From Rhizobium freirei PRF 81 (GTDB taxonomy: Bacteria; Pseudomonadota; Alphaproteobacteria; Rhizobiales; Rhizobiaceae), in contig NZ_AQHN01000072.1 of the NCBI RefSeq assembly GCF_000359745.1, positions 1 through 64,000 on the forward strand: a stretch of 64,000 nt of DNA, read 5' to 3'. This document shows positions 52,967 through 60,983 of the stretch, piece after piece (the stretch's first letter is position 1; each line of letters begins with the position of its first letter). The notes under the pieces were generated by a model that was not told the origin of the DNA, made no database searches, and saw only the letters and a list, made by a program, of their open reading frames with translations. The position numbers and the translations under genes are program-made.

Positions 52967-53363
52967 GCTTCAGCAAAATCCCCCCTAATCCTCCCGTCTC
53001 CTTGCCTTCCTGAAGTGCTGCGTCGAGCATCGCTTGGAAAATTCCTGCCACTTCATTTTCCGTCAGGTCGATATCATCCCTATTGCTTTGGAGGAGTCCG
53101 GCGGCAACCATCAAGGCCGTAGGCTCTCGTATCGCCTCAATGGCAGCTCTAGCGCGCTCTTCCATGACTACCATAGTCAGGGCTTGGGTTTCGCCCACAT
53201 CACGGGGAAATCTGCGAACCACAACGATTTCAGGCTCTCCATCGATCCCGTAGCGGCAAATCTCTATTGGAAATCCGTCGGCCTTGTCGGAAGACCAATC
53301 GTTGATTCTGGACCAAAGTGCCACATTCGATATAGCCCATCCGACTTTCTCAATCATCTGCAT
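52947..53363 (-). CDS. Right-end minus-strand hypothetical protein
   Basis: 138 residues from ATG 53363 (MQMIEKVGWAISNVALWSRI) with AGGAG upstream; a further upstream ATG at 53396 lacks this. EERARAAIEAIREPTALMVA followed by AGLL and FQAMLDAALQEGK is the helix pair known from many phage and rhizobial small proteins. Overlaps the rightward gene end to end by 20 bp. Confidence 0.6.
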   Translation of the reverse strand: MQMIEKVGWAISNVALWSRINDWSSDKADGFPIEICRYGIDGEPEIVVVRRFPRDVGETQALTMVVMEERARAAIEAIREPTALMVAAGLLQSNRDDIDLTENEVAGIFQAMLDAALQEGKETGGLGGILLKPRGGAI

Positions 53364-53396
53364 TTCCGTTCTCCTAGAACATTGCGGAACACGCAA

Positions 53397-53879
53397 TTAA
53401 ATGCGTCCTGAATTTCGCTTAGGCTTTCGCCACGGGCCTTCTTTCGCCGCTTCAATTTCCGCAATGCTAAGCTTCTTAACGGTCGATATCTCTGGCAGAG
53501 TGGATATTGCTGCAATGGAGACAAATGCTTTCAGTGCGCCTTCGAATTTAAACCATTCGCCTTTGACGCGCAGGCTGGAAAAGATTTTGTGAAAGTATGC
53601 TTCTGTGTTTTTGGTGCCCGGTATTGTGGCCAATAATTCAGATGGCTCTGGAAATCCAACTTCAAGATTTTTAATTCTAGACAGCAGGCCGCCCGAATAT
53701 CCTATCTTTACGAAATCGCCCATTTTTATAAAATAGACGTGCCCAGTTTGGGCTTCGAAATCCACTTCGCTCTGCAAGACGCTTTCGATAATTTCCTTTT
53801 TGGCCTTTAGTCTTTTTGACTTGATTTTTGGATTATTTTCAATTTCCTGAAGTCGATCATAGACGTATCCCATAGGCAT
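53397..53879 (-). CDS. T5orf172 / GIY-YIG-like protein at the prophage end
   Basis: A 160-residue protein. After a Lys-rich N-terminus, GHVYFIKMGDFVKIGYSGGL, SRIKNLEVGFPEPSELLATI, PGTKNTEAYFHKIFSSLRVK and GEWFKFEGAL are the T5orf172/MUG113 pattern (GIY-YIG superfamily). Lower GC than its neighbours. Location within 100 bp of attR and minus orientation suggest an accessory gene expressed in the lysogen. Confidence 0.8.
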   Translation of the reverse strand: MPMGYVYDRLQEIENNPKIKSKRLKAKKEIIESVLQSEVDFEAQTGHVYFIKMGDFVKIGYSGGLLSRIKNLEVGFPEPSELLATIPGTKNTEAYFHKIFSSLRVKGEWFKFEGALKAFVSIAAISTLPEISTVKKLSIAEIEAAKEGPWRKPKRNSGRI

Positions 53880-53979
53880 CCCCGCACAGTTTCCGCACAG
53901 CTTCGCGGAACATCATTGGAACAAACGTCGGTAACCTTAGCTGAAAACCCTTGCGTTGCCGAGCTTTGGAGAGCCCTAC

Positions 53980-54029
53980 CCACGTTCGGGACGTGGGGGT
54001 CGAGTGTTCGAATCACTCCACTCCGACCA
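53980..54029 (+). other. attR: 3' half of tRNA-Pro(CGG) left by prophage integration
   Basis: The anticodon arm CCACG-TTCGGGA-CGTGG (53980-53996, anticodon CGG), T-arm GAGTG-TTCGAAT-CACTC and acceptor end CACTCCG-A-CCA are intact, while the bases upstream do not give the complementary acceptor strand CGGAGTG (CGTTGCC at the expected place). So the 5' half is phage DNA. This is the scar left when a phage recombines into a tRNA 3' end; the intact gene should lie left of the prophage. Prophage genes end and chromosomal genes begin here. Confidence 0.7.
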
Positions 54030-54314
54030 GCCTAAATTACCGATCTTTTTCCCGAAAAATCCTCAAAAAGACGCTTTCTCCAGTCCCGATCGCAGGATCG
54101 GGCGTGTCAGCTTCGTTTGCTGCCGCGGCTGCCCGGAATGGCAGACAGGCGCCCTGCGACGGCGGTAAGCGATATCGACGTTTGCGCCATGGCGCCGAAG
54201 ACCGGGGATTACGCTCTTGCTCCATCGCGGCCGGCATCCGTTCGCTTTTCAGGCATGCTTTTGCAAGGCCGGCTCTTTTTGTCGTACGAAGCACCATATA
54301 CAAAGGGAGGACGC
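54030..54314. other. Chromosomal intergenic segment after attR
   Basis: 285 bp with no gene. A 7-bp perfect hairpin CCCGATC/GATCGGG is visible near 54087-54104. The leader of the pentapeptide gene ends with the ribosome site GGGAGG. Confidence 0.5.
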
Positions 54315-55187
54315 ATGCGTCCGACTCGGGCTTGGGATGGTTTGCGCGCGTTGAAGCGGAGGAATGGTATGAGTCTTGCTGAAGGAATGGCCGAATCGGC
54401 AGCGGAGCGGTACGTGCGTCGGCAGCCGCGTCATGGCCTGTGGTCTCGCGCTATCGTCGGGCGCAGGCTGGGGATTGCGACGGGCCTTGGCGTATCGGCC
54501 TTGAGTGTCGCATTTCTTCTGGCGTCCAGCGGCAATGCCCTGCGTGCCGCCGATTGCGGCAACGTCGCAGCGCCGGGTCTCGATTGGAGCAAGTGCAGCA
54601 AGACCAACATCATGCTGCAGAACAGCGACCTGCACGGCGCCAACCTGGCGGGCGCCCATTTCGACAGCACCGATCTGAGCGATACAAACCTGACATCGGC
54701 CAATCTCGAAAAGGCGACGCTGGTGCGTGCCTGGCTGAAGAATGCCCATGCCGATGGCGCGAATTTCAAGAAGATAGAAGCCTATCGTTCCGATTTCAGC
54801 AATGCGTCCGTCAATGGTGCTTCATTTGCCAATGCCGAGCTGCAGCGGGCCGAATTCGGCGACGCGCAACTTGCCAATGCGGATTTTCAGAAGGCCGAGC
54901 TCGGCCGCGCCGATTTCAACAAGGCGGTGCTGTCAGGCGTGAATTTCTCCTTCGCAAACCTCTCGCGCGCGACGCTCAGCGGCGCGGTGATCCAGGGGCC
55001 GGTCTCCTTCAGCGGCGCCTTCATGTATCTGACCCGCATCGAGGGGCTGGACCTGTCGAATGCGACGGGGCTCCAGCAGGCGCAGCTCAACCTGGCCTGT
55101 GGGGACAATGCCACCAAGTTGCCATTGTGGCTGACGGCGCCCGCCGCCTGGCCTTGCTCACCGGATGACCCGGATGACAAGGACTGA
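54315..55187 (+). CDS. Secreted pentapeptide-repeat protein
   Basis: A 290-residue protein from ATG 54315, GGGAGG 6 bp upstream. A basic N-terminus precedes a membrane/signal segment (~51-72, IATGLGVSALSVAFLLASSG) with an ALRAAD cleavage-like site. Residues ~95-240 are pentapeptide repeats of the A(N/D)LxxA type (GANLAGAHFD, TSANLEKATL, ASFANAELQRAEF). Repeats form a right-handed beta-helix. The function of periplasmic members is not known. Confidence 0.75.
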   Translation: MRPTRAWDGLRALKRRNGMSLAEGMAESAAERYVRRQPRHGLWSRAIVGRRLGIATGLGVSALSVAFLLASSGNALRAADCGNVAAPGLDWSKCSKTNIMLQNSDLHGANLAGAHFDSTDLSDTNLTSANLEKATLVRAWLKNAHADGANFKKIEAYRSDFSNASVNGASFANAELQRAEFGDAQLANADFQKAELGRADFNKAVLSGVNFSFANLSRATLSGAVIQGPVSFSGAFMYLTRIEGLDLSNATGLQQAQLNLACGDNATKLPLWLTAPAAWPCSPDDPDDKD

Positions 55188-55228
55188 TACGGCTGCCGGG
55201 AAGAGATCCTTAGAGAAGGCGACATGTG

Positions 55229-55726
55229 ATGTTTGCAGAGAAGGCGATCCAGAGCGATAGCAAGCCCGAATTCTATCGCGAGCTTGCGCTCCAGCTGCAT
55301 GCCCTGCTTGCAGGCGAGAACGATCCGATCGCCAATGCCGCCAATACATCGGCGCTGATCTTCCAGATGCTGCCGGATCTCAATTGGGCCGGCTTCTATT
55401 TCCTGCGCGACGGCGACGAGCTGGTGCTAGGCCCGTTCCAGGGCAAACCGGCCTGCGTGCGCATTGCCGTCGGCCGCGGCGTCTGCGGAACGGCGATAGA
55501 GAAGGGGCATTCGATCCTTGTCGAGGATGTGCATGCCTTTCCTGGACATATCGCCTGTGATGCTGCCTCGCGCTCGGAGCTCGTCGTGCCGCTCTTTCGC
55601 GATGGAAGGGTCTTCGGCGTGATCGATCTCGACAGCCCGCTTCCAGGCCGTTTCGATCGCGACGACCAAGCCGGCATCGAGGCGCTTGCGGCAATCTACG
55701 TCGCCTCGTGCGAAACGAGCCTCTGA
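55229..55726 (+). CDS. msrC: Free methionine-(R)-sulfoxide reductase (GAF domain)
   Basis: A 165-residue GAF-domain protein. Cys76, Cys86 and Cys110 have the same spacing (10 and 24) as the three Cys residues of E. coli fRMsr (YebR/MsrC). NWAGFYFLRDGDELVLGPFQ and SRSELVVPLFRDGRVFGVID are typical. It reduces free methionine-R-sulfoxide in the cytosol. Lies beside msrB and msrA, giving all three stereo/substrate classes in a row. Confidence 0.9.
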   Translation: MFAEKAIQSDSKPEFYRELALQLHALLAGENDPIANAANTSALIFQMLPDLNWAGFYFLRDGDELVLGPFQGKPACVRIAVGRGVCGTAIEKGHSILVEDVHAFPGHIACDAASRSELVVPLFRDGRVFGVIDLDSPLPGRFDRDDQAGIEALAAIYVASCETSL

Positions 55727-55908
55727 AAAGCCAGATGAGTAGCGGCGTCACGCAGTCGTGATCGATATGGCAAATCGATGGCGCAATGCCTATATTGGCT
55801 CAGCAACCACTCCCTTAGCGCTGATCGAGCTTCTTCGGCCCTCTCGCGTCCCTCTGCAGGACACTCGGCCAAGCCCGGAATGCGTGCCAAGGGGCAAGGA
55901 GAACAAGA

Positions 55909-56358
55909 ATGGGCAAATACAGCAAGACGGCAGAAGCCATAGCCAAGCTTACCCCTGAGCAGTATCGCGTGACGCAGCATAGCGGCACGGAACGTCCCGG
56001 CTCCGGCGAATATCTCTACAACAAGCAGTCGGGCATCTATGTCGATATCGTCTCGGGCGAGCCGCTTTTTGCTTCTGCGGATAAATTCGATTCCGGCTGC
56101 GGCTGGCCGAGCTTTACCAAGCCGATCGAACCCGCCAATGTCAGCGAGCTGACCGACCTGTCGCTTGGCATGATGCGCGTCGAAGTGCGCTCGGCAAATG
56201 GCGACAGCCATCTCGGCCATGTTTTTCCGGACGGCCCGATCGATCGCGGTGGCCTGCGCTATTGCATCAATTCCGCCTCGCTTCGCTTCGTGCCGCGTGA
56301 CCGAATGGAAGCGGAGGGCTATGGTGCCTATATCGATCAAGTGGAGGATGTAAGATGA
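55909..56358 (+). CDS. msrB: Peptide methionine-R-sulfoxide reductase, zinc-free type
   Basis: A 149-residue protein. KFDSGCGWPSFTKPI (Cys64), HLGHVFPDGP and RYCINSASLRF (catalytic Cys119) are MsrB motifs. The two CxxC zinc pairs of many MsrB proteins are missing (VRSANGDSHLGH in place of C-x2-C). Start follows GGGGCAAGGAG. Overlaps msrA by ATGA, so the two are one operon. Confidence 0.95.
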   Translation: MGKYSKTAEAIAKLTPEQYRVTQHSGTERPGSGEYLYNKQSGIYVDIVSGEPLFASADKFDSGCGWPSFTKPIEPANVSELTDLSLGMMRVEVRSANGDSHLGHVFPDGPIDRGGLRYCINSASLRFVPRDRMEAEGYGAYIDQVEDVR

Positions 56359-56882
56359 CAACGGAACGTGCAGTTCTCGCCGGCGGTTGCTTCTGGGGCA
56401 TGCAGGATCTCATCCGGCGCTACAATGGCGTCATCTCGACGCGTGTCGGCTATAGCGGCGGCGATGTCAGCAACGCCACCTACCGCAACCACGGCACGCA
56501 CGCCGAGGCGATCGAGATCATTTTCGATCCGCAGAAGATCAGCTATCGCGATCTGCTGGAATTCTTCTTTCAGATCCACGATCCGAGCACGCGCAACCGC
56601 CAGGGCAACGATGTCGGCATGAGCTATCGCTCGGCGATCTTCTACACCAGCGAAGAACAGAAGCAGGTCGCGCTCGATACGATCGCTGATGTCGACGCCT
56701 CCGGCCTGTGGCCCGGCAAGGTCGTGACAGACGTCGCACCGGTCGGCGATTTCTGGGAAGCCGAGCCGGAGCACCAGGATTATCTGGAGCGCTATCCGAA
56801 CGGTTATACCTGCCACTTTGCCCGGCCCGGTTGGAAGCTTCCGCGCCGGCAGGCCGACGCAGCACAGCGCGCAGCCTCCTGA
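56355..56882 (+). CDS. msrA: Peptide methionine-S-sulfoxide reductase
   Basis: A 175-residue protein with the catalytic motif GGCFWG (Cys12), then RVGYSGGDVSNATYRNHGTH and EFFFQIHDPSTRNRQGNDVG, all diagnostic of MsrA. One likely resolving Cys lies at 153 (PNGYTCHF). Works with MsrB to repair oxidised methionine in proteins. Confidence 0.95.
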   Translation: MTTERAVLAGGCFWGMQDLIRRYNGVISTRVGYSGGDVSNATYRNHGTHAEAIEIIFDPQKISYRDLLEFFFQIHDPSTRNRQGNDVGMSYRSAIFYTSEEQKQVALDTIADVDASGLWPGKVVTDVAPVGDFWEAEPEHQDYLERYPNGYTCHFARPGWKLPRRQADAAQRAAS

Positions 56883-56899
56883 TGGAAGGAACGGCCGGC

Positions 56900-57007
56900 T
56901 TTAGAGTATTTCCAGGAAAAGTGCATAGCGGTTTTCCGTCCGGAATGCTTAAAGAAACAAGAAGATAGAGTGTTTTCGCGGTCCGAAGAAAAGCGGAAAT
57001 GCTCTAG
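56900..57007. repeat. Palindromic repeat element (REP/MITE-like)
   Basis: About 108 bp with imperfect terminal inverted repeats (TTAGAGTATTTCC at the left, GGAAATGCTCTAG at the right). It holds an inner GGAAAA/TTTTCC hairpin and a second palindrome from 56967 (TAGAGTGTTTTCGC) to 57006. Similar palindromes are known from rhizobial genomes; I recognise the style and not a named family. It overlaps the start of the next gene. Confidence 0.55.
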
Positions 57008-57398
57008 CCGGCTGGACCTCTTCCTCGGCACTTGGGAGGTGAAGCGGCGGATCATCGATCGCTTCAACCGCTCCCTTATAACATTCGAAGGACAGGCGTT
57101 GGTCACGCCTGTCCGGTTCGAGGAACACGGCGACACGCGAAGTGAATACGCGACGCTGAGAAGCAGCCGTACTTACCGGCTCGATGACGCAGAGCACGAT
57201 CTCGTCGTGCGTTTCCCCAATCTTTCGGAATTCATTCGGATCAGCAAAGGCGCCTCGCAGCGCGTCACCCACCATTGCGGCCCCGATCTTTATCGAGGCC
57301 GTCTGTTCTTTCGCACCCCCGACACCTGGGCGGAGATGTGGCATGTGCGCGGGCCTAGAAAAAACTATCTGAGCCTCGCGCACTACCGACGTATTTGA
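56970..57398 (+). CDS. DUF6314-like protein
   Basis: About 142 residues from GTG 56970. The conserved part begins LDLFLGTWEVKRRIIDRFNR and includes FEGQALVTPVRFEEHGD, HHCGPDLYRGRLFF and WHVRGPRKNYLSLAHYRR, a good DUF6314 pattern. The first 12 residues are encoded by the palindromic repeat, so the true start may be later or may have been supplied by the element. Function unknown. Confidence 0.75.
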   Translation: MFSRSEEKRKCSSRLDLFLGTWEVKRRIIDRFNRSLITFEGQALVTPVRFEEHGDTRSEYATLRSSRTYRLDDAEHDLVVRFPNLSEFIRISKGASQRVTHHCGPDLYRGRLFFRTPDTWAEMWHVRGPRKNYLSLAHYRRI

Positions 57399-57429
57399 CC
57401 CGGACCAATGTTCAGAATGGAAGGTAGTA

Positions 57430-58512
57430 TCAGCGCGTCCGTCGCCGTGCCTGAACCGCCTTTGCCAGATCTTCCAACGTGCGCACGGAGGTCGGCCAGT
57501 CGATGCAGCCGTCGGTGATGCTCTGGCCGTAGACCAGTGGCTTGCCCGGCACGAGATCCTGGCGGCCGGCCACGAGGTTGCTTTCCATCATCATGCCCTT
57601 GATCCGCCGGTCGCCGGCTGCAACCTGCTCTGCGACTGATGTGACGACGAGCGGCTGGTTTTCGGGATTCTTGCTGCTGTTGGCATGGCTGGCATCGATG
57701 ATGATGCGCGGCTCGAGCCCGACCTTGAGGGACTGTTCCGCCGTCGACTGGACACTTGCCGCGTCATAATTGGGCTGTTTGCCGCCGCGCAGGATGATGT
57801 GACAATCTTCGTTGCCGCGGGTCGAGGCGATCGCGGCAAGGCCTTCCTTGGTCACGGCCGGGAAGTGATGCGGCTGCGATGCCGCGACGATCGCGTCGAG
57901 CGCGATGCGAACGTCACCATTCGTGCCATTCTTGAAGCCGACGGGGCAGGAGAGGCCCGATGCCAGCTGCCGATGCACCTGGCTCTCGGTCGTCCTCGCG
58001 CCGATCGCCCCCCAGCTGACCAGGTCGGAAATATATTGCGGCGTGATCGTATCGAGATATTCGCAGCCGGCCGGCAGGCCGATCTCGTTGACGTCGAACA
58101 GCAGCTTGCGCGCGATGCGCAGGCCTTCCTCGATGCGATAGCTGCCGTCGAGATGCGGATCGTTGATCAAGCCTTTCCAGCCGACGGTCGTGCGCGGCTT
58201 CTCGAAATAGACGCGCATGATGATTTCGAGATCGTCGGCGAAGCGGTCCCGCTGTTCCTTGAGTAGTGCCGCATATTCATGGGCCGCGGCCGGATCGTGG
58301 ATGGAGCAGGGGCCGATGACGACGATCAGCCGGTCGTCTTCATCACGCAGGATATTGTGAACGGCATTGCGCGCCTGGGTGACGGTCGCCGTCACCGCCT
58401 CGTCGCGGGGGATTTCGTCTATGAGCCGAGAGGGCGGCGTCAGCGCCGTAATCTCGACAATGCGCAGGTCATCAGTGGAATTCAGCACGGTATCGGTTCC
58501 TTTGAGGGTCAT
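57430..58512 (-). CDS. aroG: 3-deoxy-7-phosphoheptulonate synthase, class I
   Basis: A 360-residue protein. IVVIGPCSIHDPAAAHEYAA, IMRVYFEKPRTTVGWKGLIN, GARTTESQVHRQLASGLSCP and IIDASHANSSKNPENQPLVV are class I (AroF/G/H) DAHP synthase motifs; they bind PEP, erythrose-4-phosphate and metal. First step of the shikimate pathway. The gene is preceded by an attenuator-like leader with Phe and Tyr codons, suggesting control by aromatic amino acids. Confidence 0.95.
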   Translation of the reverse strand: MTLKGTDTVLNSTDDLRIVEITALTPPSRLIDEIPRDEAVTATVTQARNAVHNILRDEDDRLIVVIGPCSIHDPAAAHEYAALLKEQRDRFADDLEIIMRVYFEKPRTTVGWKGLINDPHLDGSYRIEEGLRIARKLLFDVNEIGLPAGCEYLDTITPQYISDLVSWGAIGARTTESQVHRQLASGLSCPVGFKNGTNGDVRIALDAIVAASQPHHFPAVTKEGLAAIASTRGNEDCHIILRGGKQPNYDAASVQSTAEQSLKVGLEPRIIIDASHANSSKNPENQPLVVTSVAEQVAAGDRRIKGMMMESNLVAGRQDLVPGKPLVYGQSITDGCIDWPTSVRTLEDLAKAVQARRRTR

Positions 58513-58523
58513 ACCGTGGCGAC

Positions 58524-58616
58524 AAAAAAGCCGCCAGGTAGACTAGCGGCTGTTCGGGTCTTTGCTGTCGTGTCTCTTCTAACTACGCACAGGCCCGTCT
58601 CCGCTGAGAGCAGCGG
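58524..58616 (-). promoter_or_regulatory. Attenuator of the DAHP synthase gene
   Basis: On the minus strand, segment 1 CCGCTG (58611-58616) pairs with segment 2 CAGCGG (58601-58606) across a 4-base loop. Segment 3 AGCCGC (58546-58551) pairs with segment 4 GCGGCT (58529-58534), followed by six T, a perfect terminator ending 12 bp before aroG. Segment 2 can instead pair with segment 3 (AGCGG/CCGCT). Segment 1 sits immediately after Phe-Tyr-Ser-Tyr codons of the leader. Confidence 0.75.
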
Positions 58617-58657
58617 TACGAATAAAATCGCGAGGCATATGCGCAGGTGTTCGACAT
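58583..58657 (-). CDS. Leader peptide of the DAHP synthase attenuator
   Basis: 24 residues: MSNTCAYASRFYSYRCSQRR then RACA. It contains Phe-Tyr-Ser-Tyr (TTT TAT TCG TAC), directly followed by the first arm of the anti-antiterminator hairpin. A ribosome that stalls there for lack of charged tRNA-Tyr or tRNA-Phe would cover segment 1. A weak GAGA site lies upstream. Confidence 0.65.
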   Translation of the reverse strand: MSNTCAYASRFYSYRCSQRRRACA

Positions 58658-58839
58658 GAGCTGTCTCTACGACAAAAAAAGCTGGTTGTCGATGCTGTTA
58701 ATGGTGAGAAATGCGAGCACTTAGGCAACGCTGCCGTCGATCGCCTGGCCGCTGAAAAGTCGGTTCGCAAGCTGCATTCCGGCCATGATCGCAAGTCATC
58801 GCAATGGCGCCGGATGAAACGACAAACCCCCTCTCGGAA

Positions 58840-58875
58840 GGACCGGTCCGACTTCGCTGGAAGCCGGACCAGTCC
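58840..58875. terminator. Long hairpin after the porin gene
   Basis: GGACCGGTCCG (58840-58850) pairs with CGGACCAGTCC (58865-58875) in 10 of 11 positions, loop of 14 bases. It is 47 bp after the porin stop. There is no clear T-run, so it may stabilise the 3' end or stop transcription less strictly. Confidence 0.5.
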
Positions 58876-58922
58876 CCATCCGATCAGGGGTCAAGTCAGA
58901 TCAGATCCTCGGGAAAGAGGTC

Positions 58923-59984
58923 TTAGAAGCTGCGCTGGAAGCGCAGGATACCGGCCCACTGGTCCTGATTGATGGAGTCCCAGTTGGTGTAGGATACTTC
59001 CGGCTGAACCAGGAGGTTCTTGACCGGGTTCCAACGCAGGTTTGCGGTTGCTGCGAAGATCTTCGAGTCGGTGTAGGCAACCTGAGCGTTAGCCTGCAGC
59101 TTTGCGTTGATCGGAACGGTCACGCCGCCCCAAGCAGCCCAGTCGCCCCAGCCGATGCCGGAGGCCGCGCCGGAACCGTTCGCATTAGCGTACTTGTTCA
59201 GCTTGTCGCCGTTGGTGTTCCAGCCGCCCATCAAGAAGGCCTTGAAGACGCCGAAGTCGGCATCGACGCGAGCCTTGACAGCGCCTTCTTCGACGATGGA
59301 GTCATAACCGCCAACGACCTTGAAGCCGAAGTTGCCGGCCTTGTAGCCAGCACCGGCAACAACGTCAGGAGCGTAGTGGTTGGAGCTGTCTTCGCCGTTG
59401 ACGCCGGTAGCGCCCGTGCCCGAGTTGCTGTCTTCAACCGAGATCACAGCCGTGAAGCCGTTGCCGGCGTCGTAGTTGTAGGTGATCTGGTTGAGTTCGT
59501 ACGGGCCGTCATTGACGACGTCGTCGTTGATGACGTTGCCAGCGTAGCCGATGTAGGAGTTATACTGCGAGTCGAGCTTACCGACCGTGAAGCCGCCGAG
59601 GCTGATGTAGGCTGCGACCATCTTCGTGGAGGTCGAGCCACCGTCCTGCCAATCCCAACGCATAAGGGTGTTGGTCTTCAGCGGGCCGTATTCGGTGTCG
59701 GAAGCGGTGTCGATGCTCAACTGAGCGCGGGTGTGCCACAGCGTGCCGAAATGAGTGTCCGGAGCGTAAGCGTTGAACCACTTGCCTTCGGTACGGACCA
59801 TGCCGCCGACCTTGAGGCAGGTTTCGGTGCCCGGGATGAAGAAGTAACCAGCGCCGTATGCGTCGCAGATGCGGACGTATTCGAGCGGTTCCGGCTGAGC
59901 GGCGACGATGGCATCAGCTGCCTGAGCGCCGGAAACTACTGCGAGAGCCGCAGCAGAGCCGAGAAGAAGGCTCTTGATGTTCAT
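58923..59984 (-). CDS. ropA: Outer-membrane porin (RopA/Omp2b type)
   Basis: A 353-residue protein from ATG 59984 behind TTGGAG. Signal peptide MNIKSLLLGSAAALAVVSGA with QA. EYVRICDAYGAGYFFIPGTE followed by TCLKVGGMVR and the C-terminal ILRFQRSF with final Phe are typical of rhizobial/brucella 16-stranded porins (two Cys in the N-terminal part included). It forms a general diffusion pore. Confidence 0.9.
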   Translation of the reverse strand: MNIKSLLLGSAAALAVVSGAQAADAIVAAQPEPLEYVRICDAYGAGYFFIPGTETCLKVGGMVRTEGKWFNAYAPDTHFGTLWHTRAQLSIDTASDTEYGPLKTNTLMRWDWQDGGSTSTKMVAAYISLGGFTVGKLDSQYNSYIGYAGNVINDDVVNDGPYELNQITYNYDAGNGFTAVISVEDSNSGTGATGVNGEDSSNHYAPDVVAGAGYKAGNFGFKVVGGYDSIVEEGAVKARVDADFGVFKAFLMGGWNTNGDKLNKYANANGSGAASGIGWGDWAAWGGVTVPINAKLQANAQVAYTDSKIFAATANLRWNPVKNLLVQPEVSYTNWDSINQDQWAGILRFQRSF

Positions 59985-60400
59985 AAAAACTCCAATCCAA
60001 TATAGATTGGGCATAGGCTACCGCGCCGAAAATCGACGTGCCTTAACCCTATCCCTGTTTAAATACCCCGACTCGGGAGAAACGGGCCCCACCCGCTTCT
60101 GGTCGCTATTAAAGATGAATTCCTGTAAAGTTATATGATATATTTTTTTCAGAACGGCTTTTCCGTCATTTAAAAAATATAGTTGCACGAATGCCACAGA
60201 TGCGAACAAATATGATAAGTGCTGCATAATATTGGTGGCATAATAATCATTTAGGGAAAACAATGGTCGGCTTCGCGGCCTCAAAGCGCCCCGGATATAC
60301 CTTGAGTAATCACTAAAAGACGGAGCGAGCGGCGCGGTCCATTCAAACGGAACTAGCAATTCCTCTGAGGCGGCGGGAGCGAATGACGGGTTTCCCGATG
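59985..60400. other. Porin upstream region without gene
   Basis: 416 bp between the porin start and the stop of the next minus-strand gene. It is AT-rich around 60120-60250 (ATATGATATATTTTTTTC), unlike the flanking genes, consistent with promoter DNA of a strongly expressed porin. No promoter boxes are assigned. Confidence 0.45.
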
Positions 60401-60760
60401 CTATGCCGTTCGCTTGGAGGCCGAGCTTAGCAACTTGCTCAACACCGAGCCGAGCATGATGCCCCACAACCCGCTGATCATGCCGACGACGATGTCGAGC
60501 GTCGAGCCGTAATTGCCGTTTGCCAGGAAATGCGAAAGGCAGAGCGCCAGCACGCTGCCGATCATCAGCAGGCAGGTGAAGGACGGGGATTGCGGGTAGG
60601 CGAGGCGGGCAAGCATGCCCGCGAGGCAAAGTGCCCCGGCGCGGAAGATGTCGAAGGGATTGCCGAAGGCGGCTTGCCAGTTGAGATGCGCAAAGGTCAC
60701 GGCAACGAGCGCCGCGATATAGGTCCATGCGAAAATCTTCAAAAACCGGTCTGATATCAT
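60401..60760 (-). CDS. Small integral membrane protein (VanZ-like)
   Basis: A 119-residue protein from ATG 60760 (MISDRFLKIFAWTYIAALVA). Four hydrophobic helices, with FAHLNWQAAFGNPFDIFRAG and AFxxSLxLELLQ-like SHFLANGNYGSTLDIVVGMI are reminiscent of VanZ-like proteins. Function unknown. Confidence 0.6.
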   Translation of the reverse strand: MISDRFLKIFAWTYIAALVAVTFAHLNWQAAFGNPFDIFRAGALCLAGMLARLAYPQSPSFTCLLMIGSVLALCLSHFLANGNYGSTLDIVVGMISGLWGIMLGSVLSKLLSSASKRTA

Positions 60761-60983
60761 GGGGAAATGATATAGCAGCGGCGCGCCCAAACGCCAGCCT
60801 CGCACCGTTCTGAAGAGCGGGGCCTATCGCTTTTGGGCGCGCACATTTTATGTGGTTGCGAAACATTATGTTGCGCTGCGCGGGCGCTCTCGGCGCCTTT
60901 CGGTCTTCGAATCGCCGCCTTGTCGTGTCGCGAGGCGCTATGGACCGGCAGGAATTGTTGCCCCGACCGGCCCATGAAATTGC

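Noticed and set aside
53954..54029. A complete, active tRNA-Pro gene
   Set aside because: The 5' acceptor strand needed to pair with CACTCCG is absent and the D-arm is imperfect; a phage attR scar explains it better.
54110..54175. A tRNA-Leu-like stretch (CCCGGAATGGCAGACAGGC)
   Set aside because: It resembles the 5' part of a tRNA-Leu, but no anticodon arm, T-loop or acceptor end follows.
60018..60400. A minus-strand gene upstream of the porin
   Set aside because: The open frame overlaps the membrane protein gene in another frame and its AT-rich downstream part looks like promoter DNA.
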